A stretch of 64,000 bases of DNA from Planctomycetota bacterium (lineage in GTDB: Bacteria > Planctomycetota > UBA1135 > GCA-002686595): contig JAEUIA010000091.1 of NCBI GenBank assembly GCA_016795245.1, positions 1 through 64,000 on the forward strand. Reading direction: 5' to 3'. The notes under the pieces were generated by a model. The model made no database searches. It was not told the DNA's origin and saw only the letters and a list, made by a program, of their open reading frames with translations. The position numbers and the translations under genes were made by a program. This document shows, one piece after another, positions 16,243-25,253 of this stretch; position 1 is the first letter of the stretch; the number at the start of each line of letters is the position of its first letter.

Positions 16243-17541
16243 ATGACTCACGCCCCCCTCGATCGTCGCTCGCTCCTGAAGGCTTCCGCCGCCACGGCGG
16301 CCGGTGCGCTGATCGTGTCGCGACTGTCCGCCCAAGGCGCCGGCACCACGAAGAAACTCGACCCGATCAGGGTCGGACTCGTCGGTTGCGGCGGACGCGG
16401 CACGGGGGCGGCGATGAATGCGCTCGAAGCGGACGCGGGAGTCGTCATCACGGCGCTCGGCGACTGTCTCGCGGATCGGTTGGAGATCAGTCACAAGCAC
16501 CTCGTCGAAAGTCATCCCGAGCGGGTGAAGGTCGACGCCGACAAGCGCTTCGTCGGCTTCGACGCGATCGACCGCGTGCTCGCGACCGACATCGACGTCG
16601 TGTTGCTCGCGACGCCGCCGCATTGGCGCCCGGCGCAGATCGAGGCCGCGGTCAAGGCCGGCAAGCACGTCTTCGCCGAAAAACCGATGGCCGTCGACGC
16701 GCCTGGCGTGCGCGCGATCATCGAATCGTGCAAGCGCGCCGAGCAGAAGAAGCTCTCGGTGGTATCAGGCTTCTGCTGGCGCTCGTCCAAGCCGGAGCGC
16801 GCCACCTACCAGAAGATCCACGAGGGCGCGATCGGCGCGGTGCGCACGGTCTACGCAACCTACAACAGCTCGCCGCTCACGCCGGTCGCGCGCAAGCCGG
16901 AGTGGAGTGAAATGGAGTACCAGATCCGCAACTGGTACCACTACCTGTGGCTGGGCGGCGACCACCTCGTCGAACAAGCGTGTCACTCGGTCGACAAGAT
17001 CAACTGGGCGATGAACAACGAAGCGCCGCTGCGCTGCTGGGCTGTCGGCGGCCGCGCGCAGCGACTGGACACCGAACCGGGCAACATCTTCGATCACTTC
17101 AGTGTCACGTACGAGTACAGCGGGGATCGGCGTGGATACTTGATGGCGCGCCAGTGGGACAACTGCCCCAGCGACAACAGCGACTGGGTCTACGGCGAGA
17201 AAGGCATCGCGCGCATCAACGGCTGGGGTCCGGAGCATTGGATCCGCGGCGAGAACAACTGGCGCTACGACGCGCCGGCTGAATCCGCGGGCGACATGTA
17301 CGTCCACGAACACGAGGAGTTTTTCGCCGGGATTCGCAGCGGGAAACACCGCAACGACAGTGCGTGGATGAACCAGAGCACGCTCATGGCGATCATGGGC
17401 CGCATGGCGGCGTACACAGGGCAAGCCGTCACGTGGGAACAGGCTCTCGCCTCGGTCGAACGCCTCGGGCCCGATGTGTACGCCATGGGTGACGTGACCA
17501 CGTCAGCGGTCCCGCGACCGGGCCACACGAAGTTCTCCTGA
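16243..17541 (+). CDS. Tat-exported Gfo/Idh/MocA family oxidoreductase
   Basis: The 432-residue protein begins with a twin-arginine signal (LDRRSLLKASAATAAGAL) and should be exported folded with its NAD(P) cofactor. The Rossmann domain has VGLVGCGGRGTG near residue 45 and the family motif FAEKPMAVD. The catalytic region carries HLVEQACHSVDKINWAM. The family oxidises or reduces sugar hydroxyls, and exported members are very common in planctomycetes. Long antisense and upstream open frames here are ignored because the Tat signal fixes the ATG at 16243. It lies 59 bp after the FGE-like gene. The substrate cannot be read from the sequence. Confidence 0.92.
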   Translation: MTHAPLDRRSLLKASAATAAGALIVSRLSAQGAGTTKKLDPIRVGLVGCGGRGTGAAMNALEADAGVVITALGDCLADRLEISHKHLVESHPERVKVDADKRFVGFDAIDRVLATDIDVVLLATPPHWRPAQIEAAVKAGKHVFAEKPMAVDAPGVRAIIESCKRAEQKKLSVVSGFCWRSSKPERATYQKIHEGAIGAVRTVYATYNSSPLTPVARKPEWSEMEYQIRNWYHYLWLGGDHLVEQACHSVDKINWAMNNEAPLRCWAVGGRAQRLDTEPGNIFDHFSVTYEYSGDRRGYLMARQWDNCPSDNSDWVYGEKGIARINGWGPEHWIRGENNWRYDAPAESAGDMYVHEHEEFFAGIRSGKHRNDSAWMNQSTLMAIMGRMAAYTGQAVTWEQALASVERLGPDVYAMGDVTTSAVPRPGHTKFS

Positions 17542-17576
17542 GCGCGCCGCACGAATCCAAGTCCGGAATCCGCGCG

Positions 17577-19328
17577 GTGTGGCAACCGCTCGCGGTCCTC
17601 GGCGTGTGGCTGTGGATGTCGGCTGCGCTCTGGAATTACGTCGCGACGCACGCCGCGCGCATCCCGTTGCGCGACGACCTGGAGCTCGTGCCCTTCGTCC
17701 GGCCCGGCGTGCCGTGGGATTGGGGCCTCTTGTGGGCGCTGCACAACGAACACCGCGTGCCGTTGCCGCGCATGATCGCTTCGGGCTTGTTCGGGATCTT
17801 CGACGACGTGCGCGCGGGCATGTTCTTCGACGTCGTGCTGCTAGCGCTGCTCGCGGCCGCGATGATCCTCGTCGCGCGCAAGATCCGCGGCCGTACGCTC
17901 GTCGTCGACGCCGTGTTTCCGCTCTTGTGGCTCTCGACGGGGAACGCCGAGAACCTGCTCATGTCGTTTCAGGTGGCGTTGATCCTCCCCACCGTTCTGG
18001 CGTGCACCCTGTGGTTGATCGTGTTGCGGCGCGCGCGATCCGGATTCACGCGGGCCGAAGCGCTGGTGATCGGCCTGTGCCTGGTGCTGCTGCCGCTGTG
18101 CGGCGGGCCGGGCATCACACAATTGCCGGCGTTCGCCGCCGGCGTCGTCGCGGCCTTGATCTGGTTGCGCGGGACGACGGAGCCGCGCTCGCGTGCCGCG
18201 CGGTGGGTGCTCGCAGGCCTGCTCCTCGCTGCGCTCGCGGTCGTCGCGTTGTACATGGTCGGCTACCGAAGGCCCGACACCGAGACTCCGGCGCATGATC
18301 TGGCGCGCATGTTCGAGACTGCGGCGCACGTCGTGAGCCTCGCCTTCGGCATCGCAGGTTCGAAGTGGTGGCCCTGGTCCGGCGTCGTCTGCGGCCTGTG
18401 TGCGATCTTGACGACGATTCTATGCCTGCGGGCGTGGCGCGAGCGCAGCGACGAGAGGCCGCGCATCGTCGCGCTGCTTTCTGGAATGGGCGCCGTGGCG
18501 ACACTCGCACTCGCGATCGGCTGGGGCCGCGGCGGCGGCGGCAGCGAAGTCGGCTTCGCGGCGCGCTACATCACCTTGCCTGGGCCATGGATCGCGATCA
18601 CCGTGTTCGCGTGCATCCTCTACGGCGGTCGGCTCACGAGTGTCCTCGTTCCGGCTGCACTCGCGTTCGTGCTGTGGGCCGGCAACTACACCATCAACAC
18701 ACCGTTCGGGCGCGAATACGGCGGCGCTTACAGCAACATCGGAAGGCAGTTCACGGACGATTTGAAAGGTCCGCTGCCGGCACAACGTGTCGTGAACAAG
18801 TGGACCGGCATCGCCTACCCCAATCGCCAGCGTCTGTACCAGTTGCTCGGCTACATGGCGAACGCCGAGGTCTACCCGTTCGACGGCGGTGACGTCGCGC
18901 TGCGGCGCAAGTACGCCGAATCGATCCTGGATCTTCCGCCCGCGTCCATCCAAGCGCCCGTGCCGCCGCTGCGGCGCTTCTTCCACGAGTTGTGCGACGT
19001 GCTCGCGGTGCCGACGGACAGCCGGTTGTTCCTCGAAGTGCCGGCCGGCGCACGCAGCTTCGCCGGCGTCTTCGGGGTCCCGCCGATCTGGGTGGAGCGC
19101 GGAACGACCGCCGGAATTCGTGCGATCGTGCGCGCTGAACCGGGCGGAACCGTACTGTTCGACGGCGTCATCGATCCGGTGCGCGTCGAAAAAGACCGCG
19201 GTCCGCAGCGATTCGAGGCCACGTTCGAGCCCGGGGCTGTGCAGCGCCTCGTGCTGGAAATCACCTGGCCGGAGGGTGCCCCGCACGTCGCGGACTGGGG
19301 TTATTGGGCCGACGTGTACTTCGACTGA
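17577..19328 (+). CDS. Polytopic membrane protein, paralogue of the C-terminal part of the next gene
   Basis: The product of about 583 residues has roughly ten hydrophobic segments in its first 400 residues and a soluble strand-rich C-terminal domain of about 180 residues. It aligns by eye over its full length with residues of about 230-832 of the following gene: shared blocks are WALHNEHR-PLPR, ARK-RGRT--VD-VFP-LWL-TGN-ENLLM-FQ-AL, LMLPLCGG and KEWWPW/SKWWPW. The topology is like GT-C glycosyltransferases or sugar-processing membrane proteins, but I do not see a GT-C catalytic motif. The start is uncertain: GTG at 17577, or CTG at 17538 overlapping the previous stop, which would give an N-terminus resembling that of the paralogue. 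Confidence 0.8.
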   Translation: MWQPLAVLGVWLWMSAALWNYVATHAARIPLRDDLELVPFVRPGVPWDWGLLWALHNEHRVPLPRMIASGLFGIFDDVRAGMFFDVVLLALLAAAMILVARKIRGRTLVVDAVFPLLWLSTGNAENLLMSFQVALILPTVLACTLWLIVLRRARSGFTRAEALVIGLCLVLLPLCGGPGITQLPAFAAGVVAALIWLRGTTEPRSRAARWVLAGLLLAALAVVALYMVGYRRPDTETPAHDLARMFETAAHVVSLAFGIAGSKWWPWSGVVCGLCAILTTILCLRAWRERSDERPRIVALLSGMGAVATLALAIGWGRGGGGSEVGFAARYITLPGPWIAITVFACILYGGRLTSVLVPAALAFVLWAGNYTINTPFGREYGGAYSNIGRQFTDDLKGPLPAQRVVNKWTGIAYPNRQRLYQLLGYMANAEVYPFDGGDVALRRKYAESILDLPPASIQAPVPPLRRFFHELCDVLAVPTDSRLFLEVPAGARSFAGVFGVPPIWVERGTTAGIRAIVRAEPGGTVLFDGVIDPVRVEKDRGPQRFEATFEPGAVQRLVLEITWPEGAPHVADWGYWADVYFD

Positions 19329-19395
19329 TCCGGCGTAGTCCGCACGAGCGCGCAGACGTTATCTTGTTCGGGCGTTTCTTCGCCCCCCCCCTGCT

Positions 19396-21894
19396 TTGAG
19401 TCCTGAGCCGAACACTGCCTCGAGTCAGGCATCGAAGATCAGCGTCGTCGTTCCCGTCTACAACGAACGCGAGAACATCGGTGCGTGTCTGCGCGGTCTG
19501 TGGAAGGCGCTGGCCGAGGTGCCGCACGAGATCCTCGTGTGCTACGACTTCGACGAGGACACGACCCTTGTCGGCATCCGTGAGATGGGTGATGCGCCGC
19601 CCTCCTTGCGGCTCGTGAAGAACACGCGCGGTCGCGGCGCGGCCAACGCACTGCGCGCCGGGTTCGATGCCGCGCAAGGCGATGTCGTCGTCACGACGAT
19701 GGGCGATCTGTCGGACCCGCCCGAGAACATCATCAAGATGGCGGAGCTGATGCGGCGCGAAAAGCTCGCCGTCGTCGCCGGCTCGCGTTACATGCGCGGT
19801 GGTTCGCAGACCGGCGGACCGCTCTTGAAGCGCACGCTTTCGCACATCGCGGGCGTGTCTCTCAACTGGATCACCGGTGTCGGCACGAAAGACGCCACCA
19901 GCAACTTCCGCGCGTACTCGAAAGAGTTCCTGAAAAACGCCTGGGAAGAGGACAAGACCGGTTTCGAGATCGCGCTCGAATTGACGGTCAAAGCCCACCT
20001 GCAAGGCCGGGGCGTCGGCGAAGTGCCGTCGACCTGGACCGACCGCACGGCGGGTGAAAGCCGCTTTCGCCTCTGGAAATGGATGCCGAACTACCTGCGC
20101 TGGTGGTTCCGCGCGGCGTGGCGACCGCTGCTCGTGGGGCTCGTCGCGCTGATCATGTCGGTGCAACTCGTGAGCTACGTGCACACGAATTCGTCGCCGT
20201 TCCCGATGTGGGACGACCTGGAATACGTGCCGCTGATCCAGCCGGACTTCCACTGGACGGCTGACGAAGCCTGGGCGCTGCACAACGAACACCGCATTCC
20301 GCTCCCACGCTGGCTGGGATCACAGATCTACGGCTGGACGCACGACATCCGCACGGTGATGTACTTCAACGCGGCGCTCCTGATCGGTCTGGCGTTCGCG
20401 ATGATGCTCGTCGCGCGCAAGGTGCGCGGTCGCACCAGCCTCGTCGATGTCGTGTTCCCGTTCTTGTGGTTGCACACCGGCAATTCCGAGAACCTGCTGA
20501 TGGGATTTCAGATCGCGTTGACGCTGCCGACCCTGCTCGTGTCGGCGGTGCTCTTGATCGCCATTGCAAAGAAGCGCGCGGGCTTGGGACCGATCGCCGC
20601 GATCGGCATCGGAGTCTGCGTCCTGATGCTGCCCTTGTGCGGCGGCATGGGGATGGCCCAGTCCCCGGTGTTCGTGATCGCGCTGCTCTCAGCCGTGATC
20701 GCGGCGTTGTGGAGCAAGCGCAAGGGCTTGAAGAGTGGCGCCGCGCTGACTGTGTTGTTCGTCGCCGGAACCGTCACCCTGTTCGTGCTCTATCTGATCG
20801 GATTCGTCTACCCGAACAACTCGTTGCGCTCGTCGGACCCGAGCCTGATCCTCGGTGCCGCCACGCGCGTCGCGTCGCTCGCGTTCGGAACCGCCGGCAA
20901 GGAATGGTGGCCGTGGGCGGGCTACGGCATCGTGCTGCTCGTGCTGGCGACGACGGCCCTGCTGGTGTGGGCCTGGTTCAATCGGCGCGAGGAGCGTTGG
21001 CGCGTCGCAGCCTTGTTCTTCTGTTTCGGTGCGACGGTCGCCCTAGTGCTGTCGATCGGCTACGGCCGCTCGGCTGCGGGGCCGGAAGCGGGCTTTGCGC
21101 TGCGCTACATCACGCTGCCCGCGCCGCTCATCTCCACGGCCGTGTTCGCGTGGGTCCTGTTCGGCGGCCGCATCGCGCGCTGGGCGGTGCCGGCGGCGCT
21201 GGCGCTCACGCTGGGCATCGCCAACTGGACCGTGAACGTCCACGACGGCGCCGAATTCGCCGTCGCGCGCAAGCAACTCGGCGAAGACCTGATGGGCGAG
21301 GTCGCGCGCGGCACTCCGCCGGGGGTGCTGATCGAGCGCTGGACCGATCGCATCTACCCGGATGAGGGACGCCTCTATTACGTGCTGCGCTTGATGGCAT
21401 TGATGCAGCTCAAGCCCTTCGACGACATGCCGGCGGAAGCGCGCGATCTGTACACGTGGTGGATGTTCAATCTGCCGCCGACGAAGATCGAGTCGCCCGT
21501 GCCCGTGTCGCGCCGCTTCATCAACGGTGCCTGGGAAGTGCTGGTCGTGCCGACCGGCAGCGAGATCACGTTCGACGTCCCGCAGAGCCTGCATCACCTC
21601 GCCGGCAGCTTCGGTGTACCGCCGGCGTGGCAGCGGGTCATGACGTCGAACGGCGTCCGGGTGCAGGTGTTCGTGTCCTACGGCCCGAACGGTGCACGCG
21701 AACTCCTGGTCGACAGGACGCTGGACCCCTTGAACGTTCCGGGCGACCGCATCGGCCAGGTATTCGACGTCGAAATCAAGCCGATCGCGCGCAAGCGCCA
21801 GGTCGTGTTGAGCGTGACGTGGCCCGCGGAACTCCCGGAGGAAGCAGTTCGGGAAACGGACTGGGTCTTCTTCGGAGACACCTACTTCCGCTGA
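19396..21894 (+). CDS. GT2 glycosyltransferase fused to a polytopic membrane domain
   Basis: The 832-residue protein starts with a GT2 domain of the dolichol-phosphate mannosyltransferase type (about 15-225): ISVVVPVYNERENIG, CYDFDEDT, the acidic MGDLSDPPENI in the DXD region, AGSRYMRGG and TSNFRAYS. Membrane segments begin near residue 238 (WRPLLVGLVALIMSVQLV), followed by a polytopic domain and soluble C-terminal domain paralogous to the preceding gene. It probably transfers a sugar to a lipid carrier or surface glycan at the inner membrane. The start is TTG, the first possible start after an in-frame stop at 19336. Nine C residues (19383-19391) lie four bases before it. Confidence 0.87.
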   Translation: MSPEPNTASSQASKISVVVPVYNERENIGACLRGLWKALAEVPHEILVCYDFDEDTTLVGIREMGDAPPSLRLVKNTRGRGAANALRAGFDAAQGDVVVTTMGDLSDPPENIIKMAELMRREKLAVVAGSRYMRGGSQTGGPLLKRTLSHIAGVSLNWITGVGTKDATSNFRAYSKEFLKNAWEEDKTGFEIALELTVKAHLQGRGVGEVPSTWTDRTAGESRFRLWKWMPNYLRWWFRAAWRPLLVGLVALIMSVQLVSYVHTNSSPFPMWDDLEYVPLIQPDFHWTADEAWALHNEHRIPLPRWLGSQIYGWTHDIRTVMYFNAALLIGLAFAMMLVARKVRGRTSLVDVVFPFLWLHTGNSENLLMGFQIALTLPTLLVSAVLLIAIAKKRAGLGPIAAIGIGVCVLMLPLCGGMGMAQSPVFVIALLSAVIAALWSKRKGLKSGAALTVLFVAGTVTLFVLYLIGFVYPNNSLRSSDPSLILGAATRVASLAFGTAGKEWWPWAGYGIVLLVLATTALLVWAWFNRREERWRVAALFFCFGATVALVLSIGYGRSAAGPEAGFALRYITLPAPLISTAVFAWVLFGGRIARWAVPAALALTLGIANWTVNVHDGAEFAVARKQLGEDLMGEVARGTPPGVLIERWTDRIYPDEGRLYYVLRLMALMQLKPFDDMPAEARDLYTWWMFNLPPTKIESPVPVSRRFINGAWEVLVVPTGSEITFDVPQSLHHLAGSFGVPPAWQRVMTSNGVRVQVFVSYGPNGARELLVDRTLDPLNVPGDRIGQVFDVEIKPIARKRQVVLSVTWPAELPEEAVRETDWVFFGDTYFR

Positions 21895-21915
21895 GTGTGT
21901 GTCGGGGAAAATGAC

Positions 21916-21942
21916 CGAGGGAGACCGCGCCGGTCTCCCTCG
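21916..21942. terminator. Bidirectional intrinsic-type terminator
   Basis: A perfect 12-bp stem (CGAGGGAGACCG / CGGTCTCCCTCG) with a 3-base loop lies between the convergent glycosyltransferase (stop 21894) and epimerase (stop 21986) genes. On the minus strand the stem is followed by GTCATTTTCC, giving a short T-run, so it should serve best for the sugar operon read leftward. Confidence 0.75.
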
Positions 21943-21985
21943 TATGCGATCGAGCGTGACGCGAACTCCGTCGCGTGCCCGTGGC

Positions 21986-23008
21986 TCAGATGTTCCCGAG
22001 CTTCACTTGCTCGGTCACCCACGGCACGACCTCGTCGAGGATTTCCTCGAGCGGCGTCGTGGCCTCGAAGCCGAGAACGCGCTTCGACTTCGAAACATCC
22101 GGCACGCGCTTTTGCACGTCGTGCTCGAACGGGTCGTCGCTCGTCCACTTGAAGGGCTTCTTCGGGCCGTGGATCTTCTTCCAGATCATCTCGGCCAGTT
22201 CGAGCACAGTCGTCGAGCGCGCGGTCGAGATATTGAAGTCCTCGTTGATCGTCTTCGGGTGCTCGATGCACACGCGGATGCCCTTGGCGAGGTCGCCGCC
22301 GTAGGTGTAGTGACGCACTTGCTTGCCGTCGCCGAGGATGCGCAGCGGGTCCTGCCCCTTCACGATCTTCTGCACGAGGTCCGGAACGACGTGGCTCATC
22401 GCCAGCTTGACGTTGCCCGAGAACACTTCGGCCTCACCGAGCGCACGGCCTTCGCCGATGCCGACGCAGTTGAAGGGGCGCACGATCGTGTACGGCAACC
22501 CGTACTGCATCTGGGCGCCGCGTGCGAAGTACTCGGTCGCGAGCTTCTGGAACCCGTACGTCGAGAGCGGCGGCGGACTCTTGAGTTCGGCGCCTTCGGG
22601 CGACGGGTAGATGGTCGTCGACTCGTACACCATCGACGACGAGAGGACAGTGACCTTCTTGAGCTTCTTTTCCTTGTACGCCCAGATCGCCGCGTCGAAC
22701 GAAGCGGCAGTGATGCGCTCGTTCTCCGCGATCAAGTCGTAGGCGTACTTGTGGAAGTAGCTGATGCCCCCGATCATCGCCGCGCAGGCGACGAAATGAT
22801 CGCAGTCGGCGCTGAGCTTCTTGAGGAGGTCGATGTCCTTGACGTCTCCCTCGACCAGCTTGTATTTCGGGTGGCTGTCGTACGACTTCTGAACGCGGCC
22901 GTACTTGCTGAAGTTGTCGACACCGACGACTTCGTGCCCGTGTTCGAGCAGCTCCGCGACGAGATAACCGGCGATGAAGCCGTTCGAACCTGTAACCAAA
23001 GTCTTCAT
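21986..23008 (-). CDS. NAD-dependent epimerase/dehydratase (nucleotide-sugar, extended SDR)
   Basis: The 340-residue extended short-chain dehydrogenase begins MKTLVTGSNGFIAGYL with the GxxGxxG NAD motif. The catalytic triad is visible as SSSMVYE and the Tyr-X-X-X-Lys in STYGFQKLATE. Family members epimerise, dehydrate or reduce the sugar of an NDP-sugar. Its ATG overlaps the TGA of the upstream dehydrogenase gene by 4 bases (23005-23008), implying translational coupling. It is the last gene of a minus-strand operon that starts at 26101 and ends at a strong hairpin. With the dehydrogenase upstream, a UDP-uronic-acid or aminosugar path is likely, but the exact sugar is not shown. Confidence 0.9.
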   Translation of the reverse strand: MKTLVTGSNGFIAGYLVAELLEHGHEVVGVDNFSKYGRVQKSYDSHPKYKLVEGDVKDIDLLKKLSADCDHFVACAAMIGGISYFHKYAYDLIAENERITAASFDAAIWAYKEKKLKKVTVLSSSMVYESTTIYPSPEGAELKSPPPLSTYGFQKLATEYFARGAQMQYGLPYTIVRPFNCVGIGEGRALGEAEVFSGNVKLAMSHVVPDLVQKIVKGQDPLRILGDGKQVRHYTYGGDLAKGIRVCIEHPKTINEDFNISTARSTTVLELAEMIWKKIHGPKKPFKWTSDDPFEHDVQKRVPDVSKSKRVLGFEATTPLEEILDEVVPWVTEQVKLGNI

Positions 23009-24192
23009 AGAACCGTGATGCCTTCCTTCGTGGCATGCCAAATGTCGACGACGGGCTTCTTGCCGAAGTCATAAGTCTTGTAAGCGGTGTGCGGCGTCCC
23101 GATGAAGATGAGGTCGGCTTGCTTGACCGCTTCTTCGATCGTGACGAACCCGGGCGAGTTGATGAACGGATCGGAGCACAAGACTTTCTTGCACTCGACT
23201 TCGAGGCCCTTCTTCAACTTGTACGAAAGCGAGTCGCGCGGATCGTCGGAGTCGCCTTTGAAGGCCATGCCTAGAATCGCGCAAGTCATGTTCTGCAGGT
23301 CCCAGCGCTTGGCGGCGCGGCGCACCACGTAGCTCGGCAAACCTTCGTTCACGAGCATCGCGGCGTGTCCGAGGAAGAACGTGTTCCGGTTGAACGCCGA
23401 GAGCTGCATCGTGTCCTTGAACAGGCACGGACCGGCGGCGAATCCGGCCTTCGGGAAGCTCTTCGTGCGCGGATAGTTCTCCGTCATCGCGTGGTGCACG
23501 GCGTAGAAGTCGACGCCGTAGTCGTTCGCCATCTGATAGAACTGGTTCGCCGCGGCGAATTGGATGTAGCGCCACGCGTTCGAGTACAGCTTGGCCAGCT
23601 CGGCGGCGATCGGCTCGAGCGGAATGGTCTGCTTCGTGAGCAGCTTGAAAAGCTTGTCGGCACGCTGTTGCGCCTTCGGCGTGACGCCCGAGACGAGTTG
23701 CGGCAGCGAGTGGATTTCCTCGAGCGCCACGCCCTCCGCGACGCGCTCGGGGCAGAAAGCCACGTCGATGTTCAGGCCGGCGTCTTTCAGATGGCGCGCG
23801 ACCAGCGCCGTCGTGCCCGGGTAGACCGTGCTGCGCAGCACCAGCAATTGTCCGTCGCGCAGGAAGGTCCCGAACTCGCCGACCAGGGTGCGAAACACGT
23901 CGAGGCGCGGGTTCAAGTGCTCATCGAGCGGCGTACCGATGACGGTCACCACCGTGTCGGCACCGGACACCACGTCGGGGTCGGTCGAGCACGAGAAGGT
24001 CTTGTTCTTCAAGACCTTCAACAGCAACTCATCCGCGCCCTTGTCGAGGAACGGCATCCGGCCCGCATTCGTCTCAGCGACCTTCTTCGCGTCGCGGTCG
24101 AGCGCGATGACGTTCTTGCCGGCGTCCGCAAAGGCCAGACCCAACGGCAAACCTACGTGGCCGCAGCCACCGATGATCACGATGTCGCTCAA
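23005..24192 (-). CDS. UDP-glucose/UDP-ManNAc-type nucleotide-sugar dehydrogenase
   Basis: The 395-residue protein has the three-domain layout of UDP-sugar 6-dehydrogenases. The N-terminal Rossmann motif is IGGCGHVGLPLGLAFADAG. The middle domain has the conserved ELAKLYSNAWRY (Lys and Asn), and the catalytic Cys lies in GFAAGPCLFKDTMQL. The enzyme oxidises the sugar C6 alcohol twice to the uronic acid using NAD+. The start is TTG at 24192, preceded by GAGAGGAAG as Shine-Dalgarno; an upstream ATG would add over 200 unrelated residues. The 3' end overlaps the epimerase start by 4 bases. I infer a role in making an acidic surface sugar. Confidence 0.92.
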   Translation of the reverse strand: MSDIVIIGGCGHVGLPLGLAFADAGKNVIALDRDAKKVAETNAGRMPFLDKGADELLLKVLKNKTFSCSTDPDVVSGADTVVTVIGTPLDEHLNPRLDVFRTLVGEFGTFLRDGQLLVLRSTVYPGTTALVARHLKDAGLNIDVAFCPERVAEGVALEEIHSLPQLVSGVTPKAQQRADKLFKLLTKQTIPLEPIAAELAKLYSNAWRYIQFAAANQFYQMANDYGVDFYAVHHAMTENYPRTKSFPKAGFAAGPCLFKDTMQLSAFNRNTFFLGHAAMLVNEGLPSYVVRRAAKRWDLQNMTCAILGMAFKGDSDDPRDSLSYKLKKGLEVECKKVLCSDPFINSPGFVTIEEAVKQADLIFIGTPHTAYKTYDFGKKPVVDIWHATKEGITVL

Positions 24193-24221
24193 GGGACTTC
24201 CTCTCGATTCTTCAGTGTTCG

Positions 24222-25253
24222 CTATTTTCGGTTCAGGGATGCCAGTTCCGCGAGCAGGATGCGCGTGACACCGGCCGAGTCTGTGAGGTCGACCGCAGCA
24301 CGCGTCCGCCCCTCCGCCACGCATTTCAGCGCATGACGAATCTCGCCATCGTATCCGGTACCCGCTCCGGTGTCGACGGCCTCGACAGCGCCCCCGACCG
24401 TGATTTCCAGCGGGGAATCGCGTCTGGAATCGAATTCCGCGGTCGCGCGCTCGAAGTTGACGACGTAGCGCATGCGGAAGGCGAACCCGGGCGCGTGATC
24501 CCAGCCGCCTTCCGCCGTGACGTGTGCGGGGCCGTGGGAGTAGCGAAACAAGGTTGTGAGATGGTCGCGCGTACCTGACGAGTGCACCGCGTCGGGGTCG
24601 CCAAAGAGGCTTCGCACGATATCGACGTCGTGAACGTGCAAGTCGAACAGCGCGCCGCCGGAGCGCGACGAGTCCGAGTAGAACCCCTCCCCCCACGTCG
24701 GACGGCTGCCGAGTCGCTGAAATGCGGCACTCGTCACCCGACCGTAGCGTGCATCGCGCACCGCATCGGCGAGCCAGGACCAGCCCGGCCAGAAGCGCAT
24801 ACACATCGCCGGCATGCACATACGCCGCGTCTCGATCGCCACGGCTGCCAGACGATCGATCTCGTCTGGATCGAGTGACACGGGCTTCTCGACCAGGACA
24901 TGCTTTCCGGATCGCAACGCGGCGATCGCCAGTTCGACGTGGCTGTCCGTCGGTGTGCAGATGCTGACGAGTTCGACCTCATCGTTCGCGAACACTTCAC
25001 GCGGATCGGCCGTGACTGCAACTCGAGCAGGGTCGAACAGCACCTTGCCCGCCGCGTCCGCCTGCACGTTGCCCCCCGGAGCGGCGCGTCCTGTCAGGCG
25101 TTCGTGACGACGATCACTGACGGCGACGAGACGACAAGGCAGTCCCTCCCGCGCCGCCGCAGCGTAGGCCTCGATGTGGACGCGCCCCATGAGACCGAGT
25201 CCGACGACTCCGACTCCGATTGTGCGCGGAGACTTCGCGGCCGGATCGCTCAA
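24222..25253 (-). CDS. Gfo/Idh/MocA family oxidoreductase (cytosolic)
   Basis: The 343-residue protein has the NAD(P) motif VGVVGLGLMGRVHIEAY and the family motif KHVLVEKPVSLD. It lacks any export signal, unlike the homologue at 16243. Members are sugar or inositol dehydrogenases. The start is TTG at 25253, whose bases overlap the TGA of the upstream isomerase gene (TTGA, 25250-25253). This coupling and the conserved N-terminus rule out the longer frame reaching 25433. It is 29 bp upstream of the nucleotide-sugar dehydrogenase gene. Confidence 0.9.
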   Translation of the reverse strand: MSDPAAKSPRTIGVGVVGLGLMGRVHIEAYAAAAREGLPCRLVAVSDRRHERLTGRAAPGGNVQADAAGKVLFDPARVAVTADPREVFANDEVELVSICTPTDSHVELAIAALRSGKHVLVEKPVSLDPDEIDRLAAVAIETRRMCMPAMCMRFWPGWSWLADAVRDARYGRVTSAAFQRLGSRPTWGEGFYSDSSRSGGALFDLHVHDVDIVRSLFGDPDAVHSSGTRDHLTTLFRYSHGPAHVTAEGGWDHAPGFAFRMRYVVNFERATAEFDSRRDSPLEITVGGAVEAVDTGAGTGYDGEIRHALKCVAEGRTRAAVDLTDSAGVTRILLAELASLNRK

